From NCBI GenBank assembly GCA_025465465.1, contig JAODND010000056.1, forward strand, positions 1 to 60,530: 60,530 bases of DNA. Reading direction: 5' to 3'. Of the stretch, positions 16,707 through 25,195 are shown piece after piece (positions within the stretch are counted from its first letter, which is position 1; every line of letters begins with the position of its first letter). The notes under the pieces were generated by a model. That model made no database searches. It saw only the letters and a program-made list of their open reading frames with translations, and had not been told where the DNA came from. A program made the translations under genes and the position numbers. The stretch is from Frankiales bacterium (GTDB lineage Bacteria > Actinomycetota > Actinomycetes > Mycobacteriales > SCTD01).

Positions 16707-16756
16707 GCCAACAGTCAATGTCATCATTGTTCGTTGTCACGATCTGGAGCGATCGT

Positions 16757-18565
16757 ATGCTCGCCGAGAACCTCAAGCCCGCGCGGGGCGTCGACCTCGC
16801 CCAGGTGCTGCCCGTCACGGCCGTCCTGGCCGCGCTCGGGGTCGCGGTGCTGGTCACCTGCGCGCTCTACCGGCGCGGGCGCACTCCCGTCCTCGAGCGC
16901 GGCGTCGCCTGGGCCGAGCGCGAGTCGGGACTGCCCGGCTGGGCCGCGATCCCCGCGATGGTCAGCTCGCTCAGCCTGCTGACCGCCGGCTTCGGCTTCT
17001 ACTGGGACGTCGCCGTTCACATCGACCGGGGTCGCGACTCCTCGCCCTTCGGCACCCCCGCACATTGGCCCATCCTGATCGGCCTGTGCGGCCTTGCTCT
17101 CGCCGGCGTACTCGCCATCGCCCTCGACCAGGACACCGACGGCAAGGCGGCCGTCGTCCTGCCGGGTGGGCTGCGCTGCTCGCTCGGCGCCTCGCTCGTG
17201 ATGCTCTGCGGCACGATCAGCCTGCTCGGCTTCCCCCTCGACGACCTGTGGCACAACGCGTTCGGCCAGGACGTCACGCTCTGGTCGCCGACCCACATCC
17301 AGATGGTCGGCGGCGCGTCGCTGACCACCCTCGCGACCTGGGTGCTCATCGAGGAGGGCCGTCGTCGGTCGACGGACCGCGGTACGGGAAAGCACGCGAT
17401 GGCGCGGCTGATGCGCCCGCAGCCGATCCACATGGCGGGCGCGTTCCTCATCGGCCTGTCGACCCTGCAGGACGAGTTCGACATGGGCGTCCCGCAGTTC
17501 AACGCGATCTACCACCCGATCCTGCTGAGCCTCGCCGCCAGCATCGGCCTTGTCGCCGCCCGGGTGCGGATCGGCCGGGGCGCCGCACTGCGGGCCGCGC
17601 TGTTCTTCGTGGTCGTCCGCACGATCTGGATGGTCGTGATCGGCTACGGCTTCAGCCTGTCCATCCCCCACCTGCCGCTGTACCTCGCCGAGGCCGCCCT
17701 GGTCGAGCTGGTCGCCGTCGTCGTACCCGTGACGCAGCAGGTGCGCTTCGGTGCCACCGCCGGCCTGCTCATCGGGACGGTCGGAGTCGCGGCCGAGTGG
17801 GCCTGGTCGCAGGTCGCGTTCCCGCTTCCCTGGGGAGCGGTCCTGTGGCAGGGCTATCTGCTCGCTGCCGTCATCGGGGTCGCCGGTGGCGTCCTCGGGG
17901 GGCTCATCGGCCGGGCCCTGCTGCCCGGCGCGGCGACGCGCACCCGCACCCCGCGGCTGGCCGCCGGGCTCGCCTTCGCGGCGACGCTCGGTGTCGTCGC
18001 CGTCGCTCTGCCGATCCAGGAGCACTCCGCCTGGAAGGCCGCTGTGACGACCACCGCAGCGGGTCCGCACGAGGCCACCATGACCGTGACGCTCGACCCG
18101 GCGGACGCCGCGGACCACGCCGCCTGGTTCAACGTGACCTCCTGGCAGGGAGGCGATCTCGTGGCCGGCCACGGCCTTCGCATCACCGCGATGCGCAAGG
18201 TGTCCGACGGCGTCTATCGCACCGTGGGCGCCGTCCCCGTCGACGGGGACTACAAGACCGTGCTGCGCCTCGCGACCGGCACCTCGCAGCAGGCCGTCCC
18301 CCTCTACCTGCCTGAGGACAAGGCGATCCCGGCTGCGGGGGTCGCCGCTTCCCCGCACTTCACCCGGTCCTTCGTGCAGGACCAGAAGATCCTGCAGCGC
18401 GAGGCCGTGGGTGGCTCGACTATCTGGAAGCACGCGGCGTATGCGATCTTGGGCGTGCTCGCGCTGCTCTGGATCGCGTCCCTCTCCCTCGGACTGCGGC
18501 GTCTCGACCGGAGTGCCGCAGCGCCGTCGATCACCCCCCTTCGCCTCGTAGGAGCCTTCGCATGA
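16757..18565 (+). CDS. Polytopic membrane protein of unknown function
   Basis: The 602-residue protein has roughly a dozen hydrophobic segments between residues 15 and 420. A soluble domain of about 130 residues (TMTVTLDPADAADHAAWFNV, trimmed; likely beta-rich and outside) and a final helix near the C-terminus follow. I recognise no transporter signature. The ATG at 16757 has GGAG eight bases upstream. Its stop overlaps the start of the FAD monooxygenase (ATGA), and the MerR-type promoter lies directly upstream. Membrane protein and monooxygenase therefore probably answer one effector, perhaps a hydrophobic ketone or toxic compound. Confidence 0.75.
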   Translation: MLAENLKPARGVDLAQVLPVTAVLAALGVAVLVTCALYRRGRTPVLERGVAWAERESGLPGWAAIPAMVSSLSLLTAGFGFYWDVAVHIDRGRDSSPFGTPAHWPILIGLCGLALAGVLAIALDQDTDGKAAVVLPGGLRCSLGASLVMLCGTISLLGFPLDDLWHNAFGQDVTLWSPTHIQMVGGASLTTLATWVLIEEGRRRSTDRGTGKHAMARLMRPQPIHMAGAFLIGLSTLQDEFDMGVPQFNAIYHPILLSLAASIGLVAARVRIGRGAALRAALFFVVVRTIWMVVIGYGFSLSIPHLPLYLAEAALVELVAVVVPVTQQVRFGATAGLLIGTVGVAAEWAWSQVAFPLPWGAVLWQGYLLAAVIGVAGGVLGGLIGRALLPGAATRTRTPRLAAGLAFAATLGVVAVALPIQEHSAWKAAVTTTAAGPHEATMTVTLDPADAADHAAWFNVTSWQGGDLVAGHGLRITAMRKVSDGVYRTVGAVPVDGDYKTVLRLATGTSQQAVPLYLPEDKAIPAAGVAASPHFTRSFVQDQKILQREAVGGSTIWKHAAYAILGVLALLWIASLSLGLRRLDRSAAAPSITPLRLVGAFA

Positions 18566-20019
18566 ACCACGTGAGAGTCGCCGTCATCGGCGCCGGCTTC
18601 TCAGGACTGGGTACGGCGATCAAGCTGGTGCAGTCGGGGCGTGACGACTTCATCGTGCTGGAGCGCGGGCCCGACCTCGGCGGCACGTGGCGGGTCAACA
18701 CCTACCCCGGGTGCGCGTGCGACGTGCCCTCGCAGGTCTACTCCTTCTCCTTCGAGCTCAATCCCGACTGGTCGCACACCTATGCACGCCAGCCGGAGAT
18801 CCAGGCCTACCTGCTGCGGGTGGCCGAGAAGTACGACCTGCGCGGCCGGGTGGTCTTCAACGCCGACGTCACCGATGCCCAGTGGACCGGGTCGGTCTGG
18901 GAGATCGAGACCACTGCAGGGTCCTGGACGGCGGACGTCCTCGTGGCCGGCACCGGCGGGCTGTCGGAGCCCTCTTTCCCTGATATCCCAGGGCTTTCCA
19001 GCTTCCAAGGCACGACCTTCCACTCGGCCGAGTGGGACCACTCGTGGACCGCGGCGGGAGAGCGGGTCGGCGTCATCGGCACGGGTTCCTCTGCGGTCCA
19101 GTTCGTGCCTCACGTGCAGCGCGAGGCCGCTTCGCTGACGCTGTTCCAGCGCACCGCGTCGTGGGTCCTGCCGCGCATCGACAAGGAGATCAGCGACGGG
19201 CACAAATCGGCGTACCGCCGGGTGCCGGGTCTGCAGCGGCTGGTGCGGGCGCTGGTCTACACCCGCACGGAGATCCCGCTGATCGGCTTCCGCTATGACC
19301 GGCGGATCCTCAAGCTCGGCGAGAAGATGGGGCGCAAGCTGCTCGAGGAGCAGGTCAGCGACCCCGTGCTGCGTGAGAAGCTGCGGCCGCACTTCGACCT
19401 CGGCTGCAAGCGGGTGCTGCTGTCCAACCACTACTACCCCGCGCTGGCCGCCGACAACGCCGACGTCGTCACCGACCGCATCGTGCAGGTCGTGTCGACG
19501 GGCGTCGTGACCGAGGACGCCGCCGGGATGCGCACGACGCACGAGCTCGACGCCCTGATCCTCGGCACCGGCTTCACGGTGCAAGACCCGCCGATCGCTC
19601 ACAAGATCTCGGTCGATGGCGCCACGCTGGCCGAGCACTGGAAGCGATCGGGGATGTCGGCCCTGCACGGCGTCGCCGTCAGCGGGTTCCCCAACCTGTT
19701 CTTCCTGATGGGCCCCAACACCGCCCTGGGGCACAACTCGGTGCTGCTCATGATCGAGGCGCAGATCGACCACGTGGTCAAGGCGCTCGACCTCCTCGAC
19801 CGTCAGGGCCTCACTGCGATCGAGCCGCGCGCCGACGTGCAGGAGGCGTACGACGCGCGGATCCAGCGGGAACTGCAGCCGACGGTGTGGAACTCCGGCG
19901 GCTGCAACAGCTGGTACCTCGACGAGCACGGCCGCAACACGGTGCTCTGGCCGACCTTCACCTTCACCTACATGCGCCAGCTGCGCGACTTCCAGGCGAG
20001 TGAGTATGTGCTGAGCTGA
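18562..20019 (+). CDS. Flavin-containing/Baeyer-Villiger-type monooxygenase
   Basis: The 485-residue protein has an N-terminal FAD Rossmann motif (GAGFSGLG), a GG(T)W motif (DLGGTWRVNTYPG), the type I BVMO fingerprint F-x-G-x3-H-x3-W (FQGTTFHSAEW, residues about 148-158) and a second Rossmann motif for NADPH (GTGSSAVQ). Type I BVMOs insert oxygen next to ketone carbonyls; some relatives are N- or S-monooxygenases, so the substrate is open. The ATG overlaps the upstream stop. It is the second gene of the MerR-controlled operon. Confidence 0.9.
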   Translation: MNHVRVAVIGAGFSGLGTAIKLVQSGRDDFIVLERGPDLGGTWRVNTYPGCACDVPSQVYSFSFELNPDWSHTYARQPEIQAYLLRVAEKYDLRGRVVFNADVTDAQWTGSVWEIETTAGSWTADVLVAGTGGLSEPSFPDIPGLSSFQGTTFHSAEWDHSWTAAGERVGVIGTGSSAVQFVPHVQREAASLTLFQRTASWVLPRIDKEISDGHKSAYRRVPGLQRLVRALVYTRTEIPLIGFRYDRRILKLGEKMGRKLLEEQVSDPVLREKLRPHFDLGCKRVLLSNHYYPALAADNADVVTDRIVQVVSTGVVTEDAAGMRTTHELDALILGTGFTVQDPPIAHKISVDGATLAEHWKRSGMSALHGVAVSGFPNLFFLMGPNTALGHNSVLLMIEAQIDHVVKALDLLDRQGLTAIEPRADVQEAYDARIQRELQPTVWNSGGCNSWYLDEHGRNTVLWPTFTFTYMRQLRDFQASEYVLS

Positions 20020-20032
20020 GGCCTCGCCTCAG
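20016..20032. terminator. Hairpin containing both stop codons of convergent genes
   Basis: CTGAGGC (20016-20022) pairs with GCCTCAG (20026-20032) across CTC. The monooxygenase TGA (20017-20019) and the kinase TGA on the other strand (20029-20031) lie at mirror positions in the stem. This is a likely bidirectional terminator. Confidence 0.6.
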
Positions 20033-21123
20033 TCGTGATGGCCCTTGTGCTTCTTGTGGTGCGGGGCCGGCGCGGGGGCGACGACCTTCGGCACGCGCAC
20101 GGGCGCCGCCGTCGGGCTGGGCTTGACGACAGCGGCGGGCTGCACGACGGGTGCCCGTGAGCGCAGCGGCGACGGCGAGGTCGAGGATCCGGACGCCGGG
20201 GCCGCACTCGCGGCCACCGCCGTGCCGACGAGCAGGATGGCCAGCGCCCCCAGGCCCATCCGCACGAGGTCGAGACCGAGCGCCTCCCGGACGAGCGAGG
20301 AACGCTGGGCCGGCACCACCTTTGCGACCCGCGTCGGCACAGCTGCTGCCACGGGGTAGGGCATGGCCACGGTCGCCTCGCCACGCAGGACGTGCGCGAC
20401 CTCGGCCGCGGTCGGCCGCATCGAGGGCATCCGTGCGGTCATGGCGGTCAGCAGCGACGGCCACGGCTGCGGCAGGTCAGCGGGGACCACGGGCTGGCGG
20501 TGCAGCCGGGCCAGTGCGGCCTCGACAGTCGGGCCGGTGTATTCGCGCTGCCCCTTCAGCCCCTCGAGCAGGACCAGACCGAGGGCATAGACATCGGTCG
20601 CCGGAGTCACCGGGTCGCCCGTCACCTGCTCGGGGGCGAGGTAGGGCGCGGTGCCGACGGTCAGCCCGGTCCCCGTGTGGCGCGCGCCGTCGATGATGCG
20701 GGCGATGCCGAAGTCGGTGAGCTTCGCCCCGGCTGGGCTCAGCAGGATGTTGGCCGGCTTCACGTCGCGGTGCACGACGCCTTGCGCATGGACATACGCG
20801 AGCGCTTCCGCGATCTCGGCACCGACGACCGTCAGGTCGGCCGACGCGCCGGCCAGCGTCGTCCCGTCGACCAGCTCCATGACGAGGAACGGCCGGCCGT
20901 CCGCCGTACCCGCGTCGTGGACCGCAACCAGTCCACGGTGCTGCAGACCCGCGAGGGTCTGCATCTCGGTCTGCGCGCGGGTCGCCGCATCCTCATCGAG
21001 GTCGTCGCGGAACAGCTTCACCGCCACCTCGCGACCGAGCACTGTGTCGGTCGCCCGGTGCACCCTCGCCATCCCGCCGACGCCGAGGACCTCGCCGAGC
21101 TCGTACCGACCTGCGACCAGCAT
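20029..21123 (-). CDS. Ser/Thr protein kinase with C-terminal membrane anchor
   Basis: The 364-residue eukaryotic-like kinase shows the glycine loop (LGVGGMARV), invariant Lys (VAVKLF), HRDVKPAN catalytic loop, DFG (LTDFGIAR) and APEQ. The kinase domain spans about 1-250, a transmembrane helix lies near 290-310, and a Pro/Ser linker ends in a His/Lys-rich tail (HHKKHKGHHD). No PASTA repeats are present. It follows the rsiG and asparaginase genes on the same strand with a 26-bp gap, so co-transcription is likely. Confidence 0.9.
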   Translation of the reverse strand: MLVAGRYELGEVLGVGGMARVHRATDTVLGREVAVKLFRDDLDEDAATRAQTEMQTLAGLQHRGLVAVHDAGTADGRPFLVMELVDGTTLAGASADLTVVGAEIAEALAYVHAQGVVHRDVKPANILLSPAGAKLTDFGIARIIDGARHTGTGLTVGTAPYLAPEQVTGDPVTPATDVYALGLVLLEGLKGQREYTGPTVEAALARLHRQPVVPADLPQPWPSLLTAMTARMPSMRPTAAEVAHVLRGEATVAMPYPVAAAVPTRVAKVVPAQRSSLVREALGLDLVRMGLGALAILLVGTAVAASAAPASGSSTSPSPLRSRAPVVQPAAVVKPSPTAAPVRVPKVVAPAPAPHHKKHKGHHD

Positions 21124-21149
21124 GGAAGGCCCCTGCCCAGCGGGAGGCC

Positions 21150-22046
21150 TCAGAACACCACCCGGACCGAGCCAACCGGCTTGCCGCCACCCAGCACAGC
21201 CGTCTCGGCCAGCTCGTCGAGCACGGGGGCGTCGAGGCCGAGCACCCGCAGCGCGGCGACCAGCACCGGTGCGCGCGCCCGACCGCCGCCGTCCTCGATC
21301 TTCAGTGTCACGACGGAGCCGTCAGGCAGGGCAGCGGCACACAGCCCTTCGGCGCCGTCCTTGACCACCAGCCCAGGGATGCCCTCCATCAGCCGGGTGA
21401 CGTCACGGCCGGTGCCGCCGACGTACCAGGGGTTGCCCGACATCGCCGCGACGACGCGACGGTCCAGCCCGGCGAACGCGCGTGCCAGGCCGCGCAAGGT
21501 GAGAGCGTGCTGCGGGGCACCGCAGCCGTCGACCACGACGTGGGTCACCGGCTCACCGGCCATCGTGGCCAGGGCGTCCTTCAAGGCCCGCTGCAGCGGG
21601 TGGTCCGGGGACAGGTAGCTGTCGGTGTCCCATCCGTTGGTCGCGCAGGTCCGCAACATCGCGGCGTGCTTGCCAGAGCAGTTCATGGTCAGCGGCGTCG
21701 CCTCGCCACCGGCTCGCAGGATCGCGTGCCAGGCCGCCTCGCTCACCGGCGGCATCGCCGGGGTCCGCAGCGTCAGGTCTCCGAGGATCGCCCGGACGAC
21801 GGACAGGTGGCCTGGTTCGCCGTTGTGGGAGGAGGTCGCGATCGCGAGCTCCGTGTCGTTTGCGGGCTGCCAGCCGAGGTCCAGCATCGCCGCGGCCTGC
21901 AGCGGCTTGTTGGAGGAGCGGGGGAGGATCGGACGGTCGACATCTCCGAGAGCGAGTGCGACCGAGCCGTCAGGACGTACGGCAAGAACGTGCCCGTGAT
22001 GGCTGCCTTCGACGAAACCGGAGCGGGTGACCTCGGCGAGGATCAA
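21150..22046 (-). CDS. Asparaginase II family (Rhizobium-type) asparaginase
   Basis: The 298-residue protein matches the thermolabile Asparaginase_II family. Recognisable segments are PRSSNKPLQ, containing the Ser-x2-Lys active-site pattern of this family, ATSSHNGEPGH, MNCSGKHAAML and the Cys in DGCGAP. It would hydrolyse asparagine in the cytosol. The start is a TTG at 22046 overlapping the rsiG stop as TTGA; no ATG or GTG lies at a suitable place. It is the middle gene between rsiG and the kinase. Confidence 0.82.
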   Translation of the reverse strand: MILAEVTRSGFVEGSHHGHVLAVRPDGSVALALGDVDRPILPRSSNKPLQAAAMLDLGWQPANDTELAIATSSHNGEPGHLSVVRAILGDLTLRTPAMPPVSEAAWHAILRAGGEATPLTMNCSGKHAAMLRTCATNGWDTDSYLSPDHPLQRALKDALATMAGEPVTHVVVDGCGAPQHALTLRGLARAFAGLDRRVVAAMSGNPWYVGGTGRDVTRLMEGIPGLVVKDGAEGLCAAALPDGSVVTLKIEDGGGRARAPVLVAALRVLGLDAPVLDELAETAVLGGGKPVGSVRVVF

Positions 22047-22585
22047 GCGTCGTTGAGGAGGGCGGAGACGTCCGCCTCGCCGTCCTTGTAGCGGCGGGTG
22101 ATCTCGGCCGAGCAGGTGTCCATGACGGCCTGCACCCGACGGCGCTTCGCCGACACAGACTGCTCCTCGTCGCTCAGCACGCGCATCGCGTGGTGCAGCT
22201 CGTCGCTGGACCGCGCCGAGGTGTCGGAGAGGTCGACGTCGGCGACCAGCGCCTCGACATAGCGGCGGTGGCTGTCGACCCGGCTCGGCTCGATCGTGCT
22301 GTGCCGGCCCATGCCGCGCGCACCTGCCCGCGGCTCGTCGGCGAGGACCTGCGCGAGGTTCTCGACGAGGGTGCCCTCGGCGCCGCCCTCGCGGCGGTTC
22401 AGCTCGGCCCGCACGATGTCCAGCCGGCCCTGGATGAGGCGCCGGATGTAGGACAGGTCGACCTCCTCCTGCTCGGCCTCGTCGCGCAGCCCCCGGAGGT
22501 CGGTGAGGGCGAGGTCTCCGAGGCCGACGAGGTAGTCGTCGGCGAGGACACGGTCGATCCGGCGGCTGCCCTGCTCGGCGCTCAC
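22043..22585 (-). CDS. rsiG: RsiG-like c-di-GMP-responsive anti-sigma factor
   Basis: The 180-residue protein carries two copies of the RsiG c-di-GMP motif E(x3)S(x2)R(x3)Q(x3)D on predicted antiparallel helices. The first is E41-S45-R48-Q52-D56 and the second is E141-S145-R148-Q152-D156, both complete. In Streptomyces, RsiG bound to c-di-GMP holds the sporulation sigma factor WhiG. The two-motif form is the Streptomyces type; a single-motif form is known from Rubrobacter. The GTG at 22585 follows GGAGG at seven bases. It heads an operon with asparaginase and a Ser/Thr kinase. No whiG gene is in the window. Confidence 0.9.
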   Translation of the reverse strand: MSAEQGSRRIDRVLADDYLVGLGDLALTDLRGLRDEAEQEEVDLSYIRRLIQGRLDIVRAELNRREGGAEGTLVENLAQVLADEPRAGARGMGRHSTIEPSRVDSHRRYVEALVADVDLSDTSARSSDELHHAMRVLSDEEQSVSAKRRRVQAVMDTCSAEITRRYKDGEADVSALLNDA

Positions 22586-22730
22586 GCGAGGTCCTCCAGT
22601 GTCGGGGATGGGTGGGTCGCACCATCGTGTCAGATCCCGCAAGTGACTGACCCGATCGGCTCAACAAGCACGCTCATCGTGCCGAAGGCATGAGTACAGC
22701 CGACAACCCAGTGAGAGGAGCTGACCGAGC

Positions 22731-25064
22731 GTGCTCAAGGGCGATCTGGTCACCACCCCGCTGCCCGCGGTCCTACGCCAACTGGCTGATGGCGTGGTCT
22801 CCGGCTGCCTGCACGTCGACGACGGGGTGGGCGGCACGGCCAAGGTCTTCCTGCGCGGTGGTCAGGTCTATTCGGTCCAGGTACCCGGCCGGCGTCCCCA
22901 GCTCGGCGCGCGCCTCGTCTCCAGCGGAGCCCTCGGACCCGAGGCTCTCGCGGAAGCGCTCGAGGCGCAGCGCACCGAGCTCCAGGGCTGGCGGCTCGGC
23001 GAGCTGCTCGTGCACCTCGGGTATGTCGACCAGCCGATCGTCGAGTCGTTCGTCCACGAGCAGCTGCGCGAGCAGACCAGCGACCTGATGCGCTGGCCCA
23101 CCGGCAGCTGGAAGTTCCGGGTCAACGAGCGGACCCGCGAGGATGTCGCCCCGCCGACCCCCGTCGAGGAGCTCCTCGAGTCCGTCGAGCAGCGCCGCGC
23201 CCAGTGGGACGTCATCGCCGAGGTCCTGCACGGGCCCGACGCCGTACCCATGCTGTCGGCTGCCGGCCAGACCGACGCCGAGATGTCGATCGACCCCGAG
23301 TCCTGGTCGCTGCTGTGCAAGGTCGACGGCGTGCGCTCCGTGTCGGAGCTCGCCCGCGAGTGCGGCTTCACCCTGTTCGAGGCTGGCCAGGTCGTCTACT
23401 CCCTCGTCCGCTCCGGCCTGCTCGAGGTCGAGGAGGTGCTGGTCGGCGCCGAGACCACCACCGCAGCCCCGGCGCCCTCCGTCGACTCGGTGACGTCGCG
23501 GCTGGCGATGGCCTTCGCCCCCGCTTCCCCGTCCGAGATCGTCATCCCGGCGCAGGCCGAGGAGATGAACCCGGCCGACGTCGCCAACCTCGTCGCGAAG
23601 GCGCTCCGCGAGGACCGCACCCTCGACAACCGCACCGCCGCCTCCGACGAGATCGACGCCTCCGTCGGGCGGGTGTCGCAAGCCCTGTCCGCACTGCTCG
23701 GTGACGACAGCAGCGCCTCCGACGACCTGTTCGCCGCCCCCAAGCGCGGCCGCAACAAGATCCCCAAGCCGATGACCCTCGCGGAGGAAGCGCGCGAGAA
23801 GCGCCAGGAGGCCCGCGCCAAGGCGCACGCCAAGCGCCGCGCCGCCGATGCCGACGAGCTGGCCCAGGCGCAGGCCGAGCTGGAGGCCGCCCGGGCCGCC
23901 GAGGCCGAAGCCGAAGCCGCGACGCTGACCGCCGACCACCAGGCCGAGATCGTCAACCTGGCCGCTGCTCGCCAGGCCGCTGAAGAGCGGGCCGCCGCCG
24001 AAACCGCCGCCGCCGAGGCCGAGGAGGCCGCCCGCCTCGCTGCCGAGGAAGAGGCTCGCGCCACCGCCGAGGCTGAGGCCGAGGCCGCCCGGCTCGCCGC
24101 CGAGGCTGAGGCCCGGCTCGCCGCCGAGGCTGAGGCCGAAGCCGCTCGCATCGCTGCTGAACAAGAAGCCGCCCGCCTGTTCGCCGAGGAAGAGGCCCGC
24201 GTGGCCGCTGAGGAAGCCGAGCTCGCCCGTCAAGCCGCCGAAGCCGCCCGGCTGTTCGCCGAGGAAGAGGCACGCGTGGCCGCCGAGCAGGCCGCTGCTG
24301 AGGAAGCAGAGCGCGCCCGTCAAGCCGCCGAGGCAGAGGCCGAAGCCGCCCGCCTGTTCGCCGAGGAAGAAGCACGCGTGGCCGCCGAGCAGGCCGCCGC
24401 TGAGGAAGCCGAGCTCGCCCGTCAAGCCGCCGAAGCCGCCAGCCTGTTCGCCGAGGAAGAGGCCCGGCTCGCCGCCGAGCAGGCCGCCGCTGAGGAAGCC
24501 GAGCTCGCCCGTCAAGCCGCCGAAGCCGCCCGCCTGTTCGCCGAGGAAGAGGCCCGGCTCGCCGCCGAGCAGGCCGCCGCTGAGGAGCGCGCCCGCGTCG
24601 AGGCAGAGTTGCGCGAAGCTGCCGAGAAGCAGGCCGCCGAAGACGAGGCCCGCCAGATCGCTCAGGCGGCGGAAGCGGCCCGGATCGCCGCCGAGTTCGA
24701 GGCGGCTGAGGCGGAGCGGCTGGCCGCCGAGGCCGAGGAGCAGGCCCGCAGCTCCCAGCAGCGCTTGCACACCGCCGACGCCTTCGCCGAGCTGAGCGCC
24801 GCGGCCGCGACCGCCGGCGACACCCTGATCGCCCCCGTCGAGACCGTCGTTCAGGTCGAGGAGAACGTTGAGGACGAGATCGAGGAGGCGCCGCTGCGGA
24901 CCTATCCGCCGGCGGACACCGACATGGCTTCGCTGTTCCGTGAGCTGTCCTCACTCGGCCACGAGGACGAGCCGCCCGCGCCCACCGGACCGAGCCGATC
25001 TCCCTCGAAGGCCGCTCATCCCGCCGCAGGGAAGCCCAAGAAGAAGGGCCTCTTCGGTCGCTGA
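22731..25064 (+). CDS. DUF4388 (PATAN) protein with long Ala/Glu coiled coil
   Basis: The 777-residue protein starts with a DUF4388/PATAN-like domain (about 1-130: LKGDLVTTPLPAVLRQLAD, trimmed), then a winged-helix-like part (about 180-240: VDGVRSVSELARECGF). A basic linker precedes a very long Ala/Glu/Arg coiled coil (about 345-690) containing near-identical tandem units, and the tail is lysine-rich (KPKKKGLFGR). PATAN domains occur in bacterial signalling proteins; the coiled coil suggests a scaffold. It starts with GTG at 22731, divergent from rsiG across 145 bp. The TGA stop opens the 63-bp palindrome at 25062. Confidence 0.75.
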   Translation: MLKGDLVTTPLPAVLRQLADGVVSGCLHVDDGVGGTAKVFLRGGQVYSVQVPGRRPQLGARLVSSGALGPEALAEALEAQRTELQGWRLGELLVHLGYVDQPIVESFVHEQLREQTSDLMRWPTGSWKFRVNERTREDVAPPTPVEELLESVEQRRAQWDVIAEVLHGPDAVPMLSAAGQTDAEMSIDPESWSLLCKVDGVRSVSELARECGFTLFEAGQVVYSLVRSGLLEVEEVLVGAETTTAAPAPSVDSVTSRLAMAFAPASPSEIVIPAQAEEMNPADVANLVAKALREDRTLDNRTAASDEIDASVGRVSQALSALLGDDSSASDDLFAAPKRGRNKIPKPMTLAEEAREKRQEARAKAHAKRRAADADELAQAQAELEAARAAEAEAEAATLTADHQAEIVNLAAARQAAEERAAAETAAAEAEEAARLAAEEEARATAEAEAEAARLAAEAEARLAAEAEAEAARIAAEQEAARLFAEEEARVAAEEAELARQAAEAARLFAEEEARVAAEQAAAEEAERARQAAEAEAEAARLFAEEEARVAAEQAAAEEAELARQAAEAASLFAEEEARLAAEQAAAEEAELARQAAEAARLFAEEEARLAAEQAAAEERARVEAELREAAEKQAAEDEARQIAQAAEAARIAAEFEAAEAERLAAEAEEQARSSQQRLHTADAFAELSAAAATAGDTLIAPVETVVQVEENVEDEIEEAPLRTYPPADTDMASLFRELSSLGHEDEPPAPTGPSRSPSKAAHPAAGKPKKKGLFGR
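24177..24590 (+). repeat. In-frame tandem repeats inside the coiled coil
   Basis: Five consecutive units begin with LFAEEEAR and continue VAAEQAAAEEAELARQAAEA or close variants. The usual unit is 30 residues (90 bp); one copy is shorter and one is longer by four residues. Nucleotide identity between units is high, pointing to recent slippage or recombination. Copy number may differ between strains. Confidence 0.85.
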
Positions 25065-25124
25065 TCCACGGAGACCTTCGGTAGTTTCGGAGGCCCAGAT
25101 CCGCGATCAACTCTCCGTGGATCA
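25062..25124. repeat. 63-bp stop-coupled palindrome, copy 2
   Basis: TGATCCACGGAGA (25062-25074) and its reverse complement (25112-25124) enclose 37 bases. The inner three base pairs present in copies 1 and 3 are lost here, but total length is again exactly 63 bp. Its first three bases are the stop codon of the PATAN/coiled-coil gene. It forms the left bracket of the interrupted nuclease-like gene. Confidence 0.88.
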
Positions 25125-25178
25125 CCGGGGAGGGGCTGTCCACAACCGGTACGACCAGCAGCCCGCCGTACTCGCCGG

Positions 25179-25194
25179 GGGGCAACGCTGCCCC
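25179..25194 (+). promoter_or_regulatory. Hairpin immediately before the AbiEi-like start codon
   Basis: GGGGCA (25179-25184) and TGCCCC (25189-25194) pair across ACGC and end one base before the ATG at 25196. It could block ribosome loading or act as an operator; no Shine-Dalgarno sequence is visible. The start could also be the ATG at 25202. Confidence 0.35.
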
Positions 25195-25195
25195 G

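Noticed and set aside
16724..18433. Long minus-strand open frame opposite the polytopic membrane protein
   Set aside because: Compositionally biased shadow of a GC-rich gene with no domain; the plus strand has clear membrane helices and a promoter.
24177..24590. Regular repeats resembling a CRISPR array
   Set aside because: Repeats are in frame, vary in length by whole codons, have no unique spacers and form a coiled coil.
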